Assembly: GCF_015206815.1 (NCBI RefSeq)
Contig: NZ_JADEXZ010000064.1
Span: forward strand, 1 to 34,204
Origin: Fortiea sp. LEGE XX443
GTDB lineage: Bacteria > Cyanobacteriota > Cyanobacteriia > Cyanobacteriales > Nostocaceae
Length of the DNA: 34,204 nucleotides
Direction of reading: 5' to 3'
The position numbers and the translations under genes were made by a program. The notes beneath the pieces were generated by a model, which was not told the DNA's origin, ran no database searches, and saw only the letters and a list, made by a program, of their open reading frames with translations. Positions 1-8,181 of this stretch are shown here, piece by piece. Numbering within the stretch: the stretch's first letter is position 1; every line of letters begins with the position of its first letter.

Positions 1-36
1 GTTGAGTGCAGACATTTATCTTGCATATATTTGGGA

Positions 37-71
37 GGAAAGAGCAGTTGCCGACGGCAACTGCTCTTTCC
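37..71. terminator. Strong hairpin, possible terminator of a gene left of the window
   Basis: A 15-bp perfect stem (positions 38-52 with 56-70, arm GAAAGAGCAGTTGCC) closes on a three-base loop; G37-C71 extends it. A run of C rather than T follows on the plus strand, so it is not a textbook intrinsic terminator. It could end a gene entering from the left or be a dispersed palindrome. No ORF here supports another role. Confidence 0.45.
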
Positions 72-79
72 CCCTTCAG

Positions 80-92
80 AATGATTATCATT
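80..92. promoter_or_regulatory. Fur-box-like palindrome
   Basis: AATGATTATCATT is a perfect 6-1-6 inverted repeat and matches the core of the known Fur (ferric uptake regulator) operator. It sits just right of the hairpin, in a stretch without a gene, more than 350 bases from the end of gatB. The controlled gene is not visible: it may lie left of the window or be a small RNA. The match is seen; the function is inferred. Confidence 0.4.
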
Positions 93-450
93 TTTATGGC
101 TTGTATATCTTATTCTCTGGAAGTCCCTTAGATGGTTGTTTTTGATGATTTGTTATTGGTCTTATGTGTTGAATGAGTGTGTTCTAAAAAAAGCTCAGTA
201 AAGCAACTGTTCTGCCTACCTAATGAACATTTCAAATGTGAGCAAAACGTAACTTACTAGCTAAGAAATAAGGAGAGATGCTCAAGCAACTCTCCGAATC
301 ATTAGGGTGCATCTACTAACCACATCATAGCCTTTTATATGTGAGGGTTATTACTTAGTAGATGGTAACTTTAGTAAATATATTGTGAAGAAATTACTGG
401 ATTAAACCTGGATGGAATTTCTAATTACCAAGAATTTACTGGCAATCAAA
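93..450. other. Non-coding stretch with a long foldback (310-364)
   Basis: No ORF of coding quality is present. CATCTACTAA at 310-319 pairs perfectly with TTAGTAGATG at 355-364, and inside it CACAT (321-325) can pair with ATGTG (339-343), giving a two-tier hairpin. A small RNA or the 3' untranslated region of gatB (which ends at 451 on the minus strand) are both possible. Confidence 0.3.
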
Positions 451-1926
451 CTAGGCATTTAGCTTTTTCTCCACTAGTTCGTTAGTTAACTTCGGATCAG
501 CACGTTTGCTAGTCTTTTTCAGCACTTGCCCAACAAAGAAGCCTTTGAGATTGGTGTTACCGTTACGATATTTTTCTAGTTCTTTGGGGTTAGCAGCAAT
601 CACTTCATCAACAATCGGTTCTAGTACACTGGGATCAGTGATGAGTTCTTGACCTGCAAAAGCTTTTTCTGGAGTTACACCTTGGAGTAAATCTGGCAAT
701 TTTTCTTTAGCTTGGGCATTGCTAATTTTACCCGATTCAATGCGGGTGATCACATCAGCCAAGTTACCAGGAGTTAAAGCAATATCAGTGATACTGAGTT
801 TTTGCTTGTTGAGATATGCGGCGATATCTTGAGTAATCCAGTTAGCTGCTGCTTTTGGATTTGCGCCAGATGCGATCGCTGCTTCAAAATATTCTGATAC
901 GATACGCTCTTCTGTCAAGACTCGCGCATCATAGGTTGAAAGTCCCAATTCAGTTTCATAATGATGGCGCTTTTGGGCGGGTAGTTCTGGTAATTCGCTA
1001 CGCCAGTTCTCTAATTGGCTATCAGACACCTCAATGGGTGCTAAATCTGGTTCGGGGAAGTAGCGGTAATCGCTGGAACCTTCCTTAACCCGCATACTAA
1101 TTGTGCGTTGTGCGCCTTCTTCCCACAAACGGGTTTCTTGGATGATGCGTTCTCCGGCTTCGACGGCGGCAATTTGGCGTTCAATTTCGTATTCAATCGC
1201 TCGTTGAATGGCGTTGAAGGAGTTCATGTTTTTAATTTCTACCTTCGTGCCGAATTTTTCCTGTCCGAGGGGACGCACGGAGATGTTAACATCGCAACGC
1301 AACGATCCTTCCTGCATGTTCCCGTCACTCACACCGAGATAGCGCATAATCCGGCGTAGTTCTTGGGCGTATTCCGCAGCTTCTTGTCCAGAACGAATAT
1401 CAGGTTCCGAGACAATTTCAACTAACGGCACACCTGCACGGTTGTAGTCTACCAAAGAATAAGTAGAACCAGACAGACGATCACTTCCCGCGTGTACCAA
1501 CTTACCTGCGTCTTCTTCCATGTGCAGGCGGGTAATCCCAATCTTTTTACGGACGGGATTACCCTCAGCATCTACCAACTCAATTTCTATCCAACCATGT
1601 TCGGCGATCGGTAAGTCATATTGAGAAATTTGGTAATTCTTCGGTAAATCAGGATAAAAATACTGTTTACGGTCAAATTTGCTATATTTAGCAATTTGGC
1701 AATTCAATGCTAAACCTGCTTTCACCGCGTACTCTAAAACTTTTTCGTTAAGTACGGGTAAAACCCCAGGTAATCCCATACACACGGGGTCAATGTTAGT
1801 ATTTGGATCAGCACCGAACGCCGTAGAGCTACTAGAGAAAATTTTGGTATTCGTACTTAGCTGACAATGGGTTTCTAGACCAATAATCGCTTCGTACTCA
1901 GTTTTGACTGGAGTAGCAGAAGTCAT
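451..1926 (-). CDS. gatB: Aspartyl/glutamyl-tRNA(Asn/Gln) amidotransferase subunit B
   Basis: GatB is the subunit of the GatCAB amidotransferase that binds mischarged Glu-tRNA(Gln) or Asp-tRNA(Asn), activates the carboxylate with ATP, and passes ammonia from GatA to give the correct Gln- or Asn-tRNA. It acts in the cytoplasm and is essential where GlnRS is lacking, as in cyanobacteria. The 491 residues match the family length. The N-terminal GLETHCQL and the signature DRKQYFYPDLPKNYQISQY (residues about 85-103) mark the catalytic cradle; the C-terminal 150 residues form the helical and YqeY-like tRNA-binding tail (GNTNLKGFFVGQVLKKT near the end). gatA and gatC are not in the window, as is usual in cyanobacteria where the gat genes are scattered. 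The ATG start at 1926 fits the conserved N-terminus. Confidence 0.97.
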   Translation of the reverse strand: MTSATPVKTEYEAIIGLETHCQLSTNTKIFSSSSTAFGADPNTNIDPVCMGLPGVLPVLNEKVLEYAVKAGLALNCQIAKYSKFDRKQYFYPDLPKNYQISQYDLPIAEHGWIEIELVDAEGNPVRKKIGITRLHMEEDAGKLVHAGSDRLSGSTYSLVDYNRAGVPLVEIVSEPDIRSGQEAAEYAQELRRIMRYLGVSDGNMQEGSLRCDVNISVRPLGQEKFGTKVEIKNMNSFNAIQRAIEYEIERQIAAVEAGERIIQETRLWEEGAQRTISMRVKEGSSDYRYFPEPDLAPIEVSDSQLENWRSELPELPAQKRHHYETELGLSTYDARVLTEERIVSEYFEAAIASGANPKAAANWITQDIAAYLNKQKLSITDIALTPGNLADVITRIESGKISNAQAKEKLPDLLQGVTPEKAFAGQELITDPSVLEPIVDEVIAANPKELEKYRNGNTNLKGFFVGQVLKKTSKRADPKLTNELVEKKLNA

Positions 1927-1998
1927 AAAATTAAAAGTTTGACCAATTTACACGTAAATTACTATTTTAGCCTCGCCTTGACAACTTCTTGCTCTGAT

Positions 1999-2033
1999 GC
2001 GTAGACGCTCTGCGGCTTGCCGAGAGACATCGC
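1999..2033. repeat. 35-nt dispersed repeat, copy 1
   Basis: Consists of GCGTAGACGC, three variable bases, GCGGCTTG, five mostly variable bases, then AGACATCGC. It agrees at 28 of 35 positions with the copy at 24390-24424 inside acsF. The middle (CTCT-G-CGGC-TT-GCCG-AGAG) folds as a small hairpin. It resembles the small dispersed repeats known from Nostoc genomes. It lies 59 bases before the antitoxin start, so it is probably part of its leader. Confidence 0.7.
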
Positions 2034-2092
2034 TGCAAATATGCAGTACGGTAGGAAAAATTGCTACTATAGAGCAAAAAGAACGTATCATT

Positions 2093-2437
2093 ATGCCTAA
2101 CGTCGAAAAAATCAGCGTAGCTCTGACCCCAGAAATGGCAGCGTTGGTTCGTAACGCTGTAGAATCAGGCGAATATGCCAGTAGCAGTGAGGTAATTCGT
2201 GAGGCGCTGCGCGAGTGGAAGCAAAAACGCTTACTTCAATTGCAAAATGTTGAAAAGCCGATAGCGAAACCGAAATTAGATTTAACAGCAGAAGAGAAAT
2301 TAGCTAAATTAAATAAACTATTTGGAGCTTGGAAAAATCAACCAGACTTAACAGAAATATTTGCAAAAATTGACCAGCAACGTCATACCTACCAAGGTAG
2401 AAACCTAGACTCAATTGATAATCTCGATAACGGCTAA
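2093..2437 (+). CDS. ParD-like ribbon-helix-helix antitoxin
   Basis: A 114-residue protein whose first 45 residues ([18 protein letters not shown]..., then [15 protein letters not shown]) are the ParD/CopG ribbon-helix-helix DNA-binding fold: a short beta strand that dimerises and enters the major groove, then two helices. The charged C-terminal half should wrap and neutralise the toxin. The reading frame stays open back to 1997, but that part is encoded by the dispersed repeat and looks spurious; ATG 2093 gives the family N-terminus. Its TAA overlaps the toxin ATG by one base (TAATG), a translational coupling typical of toxin-antitoxin pairs. By analogy the antitoxin represses its own promoter; TACTAT at 2065-2070 is a possible -10 box. 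Confidence 0.85.
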   Translation: MPNVEKISVALTPEMAALVRNAVESGEYASSSEVIREALREWKQKRLLQLQNVEKPIAKPKLDLTAEEKLAKLNKLFGAWKNQPDLTEIFAKIDQQRHTYQGRNLDSIDNLDNG

Positions 2438-2838
2438 TGTATCTGTTAGACACTAATATTTGCATTGCGTTGCTCAAAGCAGATACCCAAGCCATGAGAA
2501 AATTTAATCTCTACTTTAGTCAATGTTATCTGTCCACAATTATAGTTGCAGAACTTTATAAAGGTGTTTATTATTCTCAACAATTAACAAAGAATCAAGA
2601 AACTTTGCAGCAGTTTCTTGAATTATTACTAATAGAACCATTCGCTCTAGACGCAGCTTGTGAATTTGGTAAAATTCACAGCGAACTCAAAACAATTGGT
2701 AAACCAACTGGCGAAGTAGATGCTTTGATTGCTGCTGTTGCTCGTTCTCGTAATGATATTCTTGTAACTAATAACATCAAAGATTTTATGAATATTCCTA
2801 ATTTACAGTTAGAAAACTGGTTGGAGAATTATAAATAA
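2437..2838 (+). CDS. VapC-type PIN-domain ribonuclease toxin
   Basis: A 133-residue PIN domain, the full family length. PIN toxins are metal-dependent RNases that cut tRNA or rRNA and stop growth when the antitoxin is lost. The acidic site is visible: D5 in YLLDTN, E39 in AELYKG, D95 in GEVDALIAA; the fourth position is the Asn-rich LVTNNIKDF (residues 109-117), as in many VapC proteins. The start overlaps the antitoxin stop by one base, so the two are made together. A ParD-like RHH antitoxin with a PIN toxin is a known combination. All catalytic positions look intact. Confidence 0.88.
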   Translation: MYLLDTNICIALLKADTQAMRKFNLYFSQCYLSTIIVAELYKGVYYSQQLTKNQETLQQFLELLLIEPFALDAACEFGKIHSELKTIGKPTGEVDALIAAVARSRNDILVTNNIKDFMNIPNLQLENWLENYK

Positions 2839-2941
2839 ATTAATAATGATTTTATTTACATCTATGTTGTTTAGGATTTATTTTCTTGCTCTTTTTACCT
2901 TTGTAGCAAAAAATAATTATAACAATATACAAATATAAACT

Positions 2942-4711
2942 ATGACTCATCAAATATATACAACTGATATCTTAGTTGTGGGCGGAGGAACTGGTGGAAC
3001 GGCTGCGGCGATTCAAGCCGCGAGAAGAGGAGCCAAAACTATTTTGGTGAGTGAGTTTGCTTGGTTGGGGGGAATGCTGACTGCTGCTGGAGTGTCTGCA
3101 CCGGATGGAAATGAATTAGTTGCTTTTCAGACTGGGTTATGGGGTGCATTTTTACAAGCATTACGCGATCGCCAGCCAGGAGGATTAGATAATAGTTGGG
3201 TGAGTTTTTTTAGTTACAATCCGGCTGTGGGGGCGGGGATTTTTGCAGATTGGGTGAAAGAGTTATCAAATCTGCATTGGATTTCTGGACAAGTCCCACT
3301 AGAAGTTTTACAACAAGGTGGTTATATTACTGGTGTGCGGTTTGCAGATTTTACTGTTCAAGCCAAGGTGATTCTCGACGGTACAGAATTGGGGGATTTA
3401 TTGGCGTTGGGGGAAATCCCTTACCGTTGGGGTTGGGAATTGCAAAGTGAATGGGGAGAACCCAGCGCCCCAGCTAGTCATAATGCCTCCACGGAAAAAT
3501 ATCCAGTACAGTCACCAACTTGGGTAGTTGTTATGCAAGATTTTGGTGATGCTGTTGCACCAGAAATTCCGGCTGCACCTAATTATGATCCTGGGTTATT
3601 TGTTGGTGCGTGGGAAAATTATGGTGGAGAGAAATTTTTGAATTATGGGCGTTTGCCAGGCGATCGCTTTATGATTAACTGGCCGATTAAAGGCAATGAT
3701 TACGGTGAAGGTGTCGGGCGTTTGGTAGAGTCAGAGGCATCTAAAGCTGAGTTTTTTCAAGAATGCCGCTGGCATAGTCAAAATTTTGCCCATTTTATTC
3801 AAAATCAGTTAGGACAACGCTACGGTTTAGCCGAGAAAGTTTTTCCCTGGACTGACACAGCTTTTGCGCTACATCCCTACTACCGTGAAAGTCGCCGCTT
3901 AGTAGGATTAACAACAATTCGGGAACAAGATATATTACCTGTTGCAGGGGGTAGAGTTGCACCTTTGTTTGCAGATGCAATTGCTATTGGTAACTACGCC
4001 AACGACCATCATTATCCTGGCTTCGATTTACCGCTGCAACCAAAATCAATTCGCTGGGGAGGACGCTGGACGGGAACACCGTTTACTATCCCTTACCGTT
4101 GTTTAGTTCCAGTGGCGACAGATGGTTTATTGGTTTGTGAAAAAAATATTTCGGTATCTCATATAGCTAATGGTGCAACAAGATTGCAACCTGTGGTGCT
4201 GGGTATCGGTCAAGCCGCAGGTATGGCGGCTGCTATTTGTGTGGAGTTGGGTGTACAGCCGAGAGATTTACCAGTTAAAGCTTTACAGAACGCATTATTG
4301 CAAGATAAACAAGCACCTGCGGCGATCGCACCTCTATTTAATCTCAATTGTTCACCCAATCATCCAGAATGGTTATCCACGCAACTTTATTATTTAGATA
4401 ATCACCAAGATTATCCCCTAAGTGGCAACTGCCCTCATATATCTTCGTTTGACGAAGTTGTTACACAAGATTGTGACTGTTTTACAGGCATTTTACAACG
4501 CATAGATCAGCATAATTACAAACTATTAATTACTGAACCAACAGCTTATCAAGGGCAAACTTGGCAACTCGTAACGTTGCGATCGCACATAGATAATCAG
4601 CTACAAGTTACTGTACATGAGCAATTGATAACGGTATGGGGACAGCTAAATTACTCTGGGAATTGGTTATTAGTTGATAAATTAAAAGGGGAGGAACTGA
4701 AGCAAAACTGA
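2942..4711 (+). CDS. FAD-dependent oxidoreductase (pfam12831-like)
   Basis: A 589-residue flavoprotein. The N-terminus TTDILVVGGGTGGTAAAIQAARRG (quoted in parts: GGGTGG at 14-19) is a classic FAD-binding Rossmann motif, and residues 40-60 (WLGGMLTAAGVSAPDG) and the late GIGQAAGMAAAICVELG segment fit the FAD_oxidored family, in which substrates are mostly unknown. No signal peptide is visible, so it is probably cytoplasmic. The last 100 residues look like a separate beta-rich tail. It follows the toxin gene after 103 AT-rich bases, without a recognisable ribosome site. Its 3' end overlaps the convergent pentapeptide gene by 30 bases. The substrate cannot be read from the sequence. Confidence 0.8.
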   Translation: MTHQIYTTDILVVGGGTGGTAAAIQAARRGAKTILVSEFAWLGGMLTAAGVSAPDGNELVAFQTGLWGAFLQALRDRQPGGLDNSWVSFFSYNPAVGAGIFADWVKELSNLHWISGQVPLEVLQQGGYITGVRFADFTVQAKVILDGTELGDLLALGEIPYRWGWELQSEWGEPSAPASHNASTEKYPVQSPTWVVVMQDFGDAVAPEIPAAPNYDPGLFVGAWENYGGEKFLNYGRLPGDRFMINWPIKGNDYGEGVGRLVESEASKAEFFQECRWHSQNFAHFIQNQLGQRYGLAEKVFPWTDTAFALHPYYRESRRLVGLTTIREQDILPVAGGRVAPLFADAIAIGNYANDHHYPGFDLPLQPKSIRWGGRWTGTPFTIPYRCLVPVATDGLLVCEKNISVSHIANGATRLQPVVLGIGQAAGMAAAICVELGVQPRDLPVKALQNALLQDKQAPAAIAPLFNLNCSPNHPEWLSTQLYYLDNHQDYPLSGNCPHISSFDEVVTQDCDCFTGILQRIDQHNYKLLITEPTAYQGQTWQLVTLRSHIDNQLQVTVHEQLITVWGQLNYSGNWLLVDKLKGEELKQN

Positions 4712-5452
4712 ACCAATACTACCTACAAAATCAAAGAAACTAGGTTTGCTTGTAGTGACATTTTCTTTATAAGGTGTTTGTAGTTCTTTGATAAAAACCT
4801 GTGCTGTTTGGGTTCCAGTGCCATTTTGTTGTGTAGTAAATAGCTTTTCGGCAATTTGGGCATCTTCAAAAGCACCTTGGCGATCAAAGAGTTGGTAACG
4901 TGCGACACCACGAGCTAAGTAAGCACCCGCGTATTCTGGTTTAGCTGCGATCGCCTGATTGAAATAACTAATAGCTTGTTGATGGTTGCCTTTTTGCCCT
5001 TCGGCTATTCCCCAAGCATAAAATTCTTCTGGTGTAGCAATTTGTAATGGGATACCAATTGCACCTTGAAAGTTAGCTCCTTGGAGGTAAGCACTGGTAA
5101 ACTCTGCATTACCTAAATAAGTATTTCTTAAATCTGCACCTGCCAAATTTGCCCCATTGAAATTAGCTTCAGTTAAGTTAGCACCAAATAATCCTGTACT
5201 GCTTAAATTCGCACCCCGCAAATCAGCACCTGTTAAATTGGCGCGGCTGAGGTTCGCACCTGTGAGATTAGCACCACTCAAATTAGCTCCAGATAAATCA
5301 GCCAAGACTAAACCTGCACCCGTTAAATCACAGTTTTGGCATTGTTTGGTTGCTAATAATTGTCTGAGATGTTCAGAATTTGCAGCTTGGGCTGTTGTGC
5401 TGAGACTGATGGTGGTTACAAATATGGCTGTGGCTAAAATTTGGCTTTTCAT
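4682..5452 (-). CDS. Secreted pentapeptide-repeat and TPR protein
   Basis: Residues 1-23 are a signal peptide (MKSQILATAIFVTTISLSTT, cleavage after AQA). Residues about 40-130 carry tandem A(D/N)LxG-type pentapeptides (SGANLSGANLTGANLSRANL and so on) that build a right-handed quadrilateral beta helix. Residues about 140-205 form a TPR-like helical pair (YAWGIAEGQKGNHQQAISYF). The combination points to a periplasmic or lumenal scaffold protein; pentapeptide proteins are abundant in cyanobacteria and few have a known role. The last 50 residues end in a hydrophobic FDFVGSIGSVLLQFLPF. The stop lies inside the tail of the convergent FAD gene. Confidence 0.8.
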   Translation of the reverse strand: MKSQILATAIFVTTISLSTTAQAANSEHLRQLLATKQCQNCDLTGAGLVLADLSGANLSGANLTGANLSRANLTGADLRGANLSSTGLFGANLTEANFNGANLAGADLRNTYLGNAEFTSAYLQGANFQGAIGIPLQIATPEEFYAWGIAEGQKGNHQQAISYFNQAIAAKPEYAGAYLARGVARYQLFDRQGAFEDAQIAEKLFTTQQNGTGTQTAQVFIKELQTPYKENVTTSKPSFFDFVGSIGSVLLQFLPF

Positions 5453-5847
5453 ACTTGGTTTTGCAATATTTTCGGATCAAAACCCAAAATTAGGCTATAA
5501 ATTTATACTTCAGCCTATGATATGAAGAGTTTGAGCAGTTTGCCCTCAGTATATGCCTAGATTACTTAATGAATTTGCGTGACAGCAAACTCTATTTGTT
5601 GATGAAAATCAATTTTTTACTGATAAGGTTGCAAAAATCTGAAAAGCAGCCTGTGTCTAGCTAAAAGATAATTTAAGAGCAAGCCACATCTGAGATAGTT
5701 AGTGATAGTACCGCCCTGAAAAGATCCGTAGATTTATTATCCTAGACAAAGGGTAGATACTTAATTTTACGTTCTACCATTTTTCCTATTCGCAGATTAT
5801 ATTTCGGATTGGTCTATTATTTTTGATCACTTAGACAGCAAATTTGC
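5453..5847. other. Divergent intergenic region
   Basis: About 395 bases between the pentapeptide gene (leftward) and the muramidase (rightward). No ORF with a start, no tandem repeat and no clear sigma-70 box pair was found. Both promoters should lie here. Confidence 0.4.
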
Positions 5848-5863
5848 AAGGAGTCTGACTCTG
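5848..5863 (+). promoter_or_regulatory. Shine-Dalgarno AAGGAG placed for a CTG start
   Basis: AAGGAG at 5848-5853 is followed after seven bases by CTG at 5861, in frame with the muramidase. No ATG, GTG or TTG occurs in that frame between the upstream stop at 5762 and TTG 5933. The site therefore decides the start of the next gene. Confidence 0.6.
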
Positions 5864-6580
5864 AAAGGTTTTGAACTTAAAGGCGTTGAAAAATTAATCG
5901 GCCCGATAGCTGCACTTTTCGCCTTTGTATGCTTGTTGCAGTGGTACATTTTTGGAGATTTGCGATCGCCTTCCGATCCCGTCTTTAATGTTAAACAACC
6001 ACCCCTAGTAATGAAAGACGGTGATCCTTATATTCGCGCCTTGATGCGAACTATTTCAGCCAGCGAAGCTAATGGTAATCGTCCTTACTCTTTGTTGTAT
6101 GGGGGACAACAAGTAACAAACCTCAGTCGCCATCCTGAAATCTGCGTTACCATCGTTACCGGGCCAAATACAGGTAATTGTTCTACTGCTGCGGGGAGAT
6201 ATCAAATTATCAACACTACTTGGTATAACATTGCACCACGCTATCACCCCAACCCAATGAAGATGGTGTTTTGGACTTCTTATAGTTTTGAAGCAGAGTT
6301 TCAAGATGCAGTAGTTTACCGTTGGTTAAACGATTCCCAAGTTTGGGGAGTTGATGTTTCACAACTGCTGCGTCAAGGCAAAATTATTGAAGTTTTACGG
6401 CGTTTATCTCCAACTTGGACAAGTTTAGGATATGGAATAGAAACAAATTCTATCAGTAGTTCTTTACCTCAAATTTATCGGAAAATGTTACAAGAAGAAT
6501 TAACCGCAGTCAATCAACCAGTTTCTGCGAATGTAACACCAAATCCAACACTTACACCTAAGGCGAATGTATCTAAATAA
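5861..6580 (+). CDS. Membrane-anchored GH104-type muramidase (lysozyme-like)
   Basis: The core (from residue about 60) reads RTISASEANGNRPYSLLYGG ... TAAGRYQIINTTWY, the pattern of glycoside hydrolase 104/phage endolysin-like muramidases, which cleave the MurNAc-GlcNAc bond of peptidoglycan; the Glu of SASEANG is the likely catalytic acid. I start at CTG 5861 because an ideal AAGGAG lies seven bases upstream and because this adds KLIGPIAALFAFVCLLQWYI, a membrane anchor that would place the enzyme in the periplasm. A conservative alternative is TTG 5933, which cuts the anchor in half and has no ribosome site. The C-terminus (after about 210) is Pro/Thr/Asn-rich and unstructured. The family is fairly sure, the start less so. 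Confidence 0.8.
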   Translation: MKGFELKGVEKLIGPIAALFAFVCLLQWYIFGDLRSPSDPVFNVKQPPLVMKDGDPYIRALMRTISASEANGNRPYSLLYGGQQVTNLSRHPEICVTIVTGPNTGNCSTAAGRYQIINTTWYNIAPRYHPNPMKMVFWTSYSFEAEFQDAVVYRWLNDSQVWGVDVSQLLRQGKIIEVLRRLSPTWTSLGYGIETNSISSSLPQIYRKMLQEELTAVNQPVSANVTPNPTLTPKANVSK

Positions 6581-6614
6581 ATAGTCGCACAAAATAAATT
6601 TATTTGTGGAGAGA

Positions 6615-6630
6615 GGTTACAGGTTACAGG
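6615..6630. repeat. Heptamer tandem repeat GGTTACA x2
   Basis: Two perfect GGTTACA units plus GG, between the convergent muramidase and menH genes. Short tandemly repeated heptamers are a hallmark of heterocystous cyanobacteria. Confidence 0.6.
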
Positions 6631-6728
6631 AAAACGATATGTGTAATTAATTTTGTTTGTGTCTTATCTGGATTTGTAATCAATCTCCAAAAGATTTGGG
6701 TGTCAGACTTAGAACAATAGCGTATCTT

Positions 6729-7541
6729 CTAATATTTGTCAAAAAAGTCTTTAATATTTTGTACAAATTCTCTAGTATTCTCCAAATGAGTATTATGAGC
6801 AGAATTACTAATTATTTTTAGTTGGGCAACTTTGCATAATTCAGCTATTTTGGTATTAATAGTTAGGAACTTTTGATCATTATCACCCACTAGTAAAAGT
6901 AAAGGTACTATATTATCTTTAAGTTTTCCCCATAAAGAAGGTTGACTTCCAGTTCCCATCAATCGTAGTGACTTAGCTAACTCAATCGGTTGATTTTGTA
7001 ATCGGCTTTCTAAGATTCTTTCAAATTCTGGATGATTTTTGATATAACCAAAAATTGGCTGAGTATACCAATTTAATAAAAACTCTCGAAATTCAGTTTT
7101 AGAAACACACCTGCACAATTTTCTCGCTATTTGGGCATCTTTTTTAACTCGTTCCAATCGTTCTGTTTCTGTAGCTAAACCTGGAGAGGCTGATTCTAAT
7201 ACAACTTTATAAAAACGTCCAGGAAAATGTAGAGTGAGATATAAAGCTAATCTTCCACCCATTGAATAACCAACTAAAAAGCATTTAGGGATATTTAACT
7301 CATCTAATAAATTAATTAAAACTTGAGCAGTTTGTTCAATCGTATAATATTTATCTCCACTTGAAACTTGAGTTTTACCATGTCCAGAAAGGTCAACTGT
7401 GAGATAAGAGAATTCTGTACCTAGCAATTTTATAACTTCATCAAACTCATCTAAATTCCCAATAAACCCATGTAAGAAAAAAATAGTTTCTTTGTCTGAG
7501 TAATTAATTAACTTATAGTTGGATTGATAATTTTTTAGCAT
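6729..7541 (-). CDS. menH: 2-succinyl-6-hydroxy-2,4-cyclohexadiene-1-carboxylate synthase (MenH-like)
   Basis: An alpha/beta hydrolase of 270 residues. MenH removes pyruvate from SEPHCHC to give SHCHC in the pathway to phylloquinone, the photosystem I quinone. Seen: oxyanion-hole HGFIGNLDEF (24-33), nucleophile S93 in GYSMGGRLAL, Asp222 in GDNDQKF and His249 in SAHNTHLENT; the order and spacing match E. coli MenH (Ser86, Asp210, His232). The body carries VVLESASPGL, also typical of MenH. It stands alone, convergent with the muramidase and divergent from the reductase gene; other men genes are not in the window. A related hydrolase of other function is possible but the motif set argues for MenH. 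Confidence 0.85.
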   Translation of the reverse strand: MLKNYQSNYKLINYSDKETIFFLHGFIGNLDEFDEVIKLLGTEFSYLTVDLSGHGKTQVSSGDKYYTIEQTAQVLINLLDELNIPKCFLVGYSMGGRLALYLTLHFPGRFYKVVLESASPGLATETERLERVKKDAQIARKLCRCVSKTEFREFLLNWYTQPIFGYIKNHPEFERILESRLQNQPIELAKSLRLMGTGSQPSLWGKLKDNIVPLLLLVGDNDQKFLTINTKIAELCKVAQLKIISNSAHNTHLENTREFVQNIKDFFDKY

Positions 7542-7653
7542 ATTTTAGTTGCGATGACTAGCCCATCAGAAATAACATGATAATTTTTCCGTAAAGTCAT
7601 AATATGCTAATGTATTATATCTAATCAAGTGCTGATAAATTTAGAGCAATGCT

Positions 7654-8181
7654 ATGCGGAAAATTAGTTTATTTATTGCTTCTAGTCTTGATGGATATAT
7701 TGCTAGAAAATCAGGTGAAATAGATTGGCTATTTACTGACCAAGACTATGGTTACACTGAGTTTATTGCTGAGGTTGATACATTAATTATGGGTAACAAG
7801 ACTTATCAGCAAGTATTAAGTTTTGGGGAATATCCATACAATGATCAGGAGGTTTTTGTATTTTCCAATACTCCTCAGGGTAAAGCAGAAAATAACGCAA
7901 AATTTGTCAGTAGTGATTGGCAAAATTTTATTACAAATTTGCGTCAATCTAGTGGGGGTCTGATTTGGTTAGTAGGAGGCGCACAGACAATTCAGTATTT
8001 CTTAAAGCACAATTTCATTGATGAAATAATTCTATCAATTCACCCAATTATTTTAGGTGACGGTATTCCATTAATTGTCAAGGACTCAAGTTTAGAAACA
8101 ACACTTGAGTTGAAAGATGTTAAAACTTATGATTCAGGGTTAGTGCAAGTTGCTTACGATTTGAAAAGAAAAGAAAATTAG
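7654..8181 (+). CDS. DHFR/RibD C-terminal-domain reductase
   Basis: A 175-residue protein of the dihydrofolate reductase-like family (RibD_C, YwjB/YyaP type), NADPH-dependent reductases whose natural substrate is mostly unknown. Seen: SLDGYIAR (11-18), the substrate-side strand of the fold; LIMGNKTYQQVL (about 44-55); and the cofactor-loop sequence LIWLVGGAQTIQYFL (about 104-118). It is not a true DHFR, since thymidylate synthase is not near and the length suits the stand-alone family. Its TAG stop uses T8179, A8180 and the first base of an inserted MITE; before insertion the stop would have been TAA with the same protein. Confidence 0.85.
   Translation: MRKISLFIASSLDGYIARKSGEIDWLFTDQDYGYTEFIAEVDTLIMGNKTYQQVLSFGEYPYNDQEVFVFSNTPQGKAENNAKFVSSDWQNFITNLRQSSGGLIWLVGGAQTIQYFLKHNFIDEIILSIHPIILGDGIPLIVKDSSLETTLELKDVKTYDSGLVQVAYDLKRKEN

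Noticed and set aside
855-1864. Plus-strand ORFs inside gatB
   Set aside because: Antisense shadows of a fully conserved gene.
1997-2092. N-terminal extension of the antitoxin
   Set aside because: Encoded by the dispersed repeat; the RHH family starts at MPNVEKIS.
5157-5525. Plus-strand ORF of Lys/Pro/Ala-rich repeats
   Set aside because: It is the antisense image of the pentapeptide repeats.
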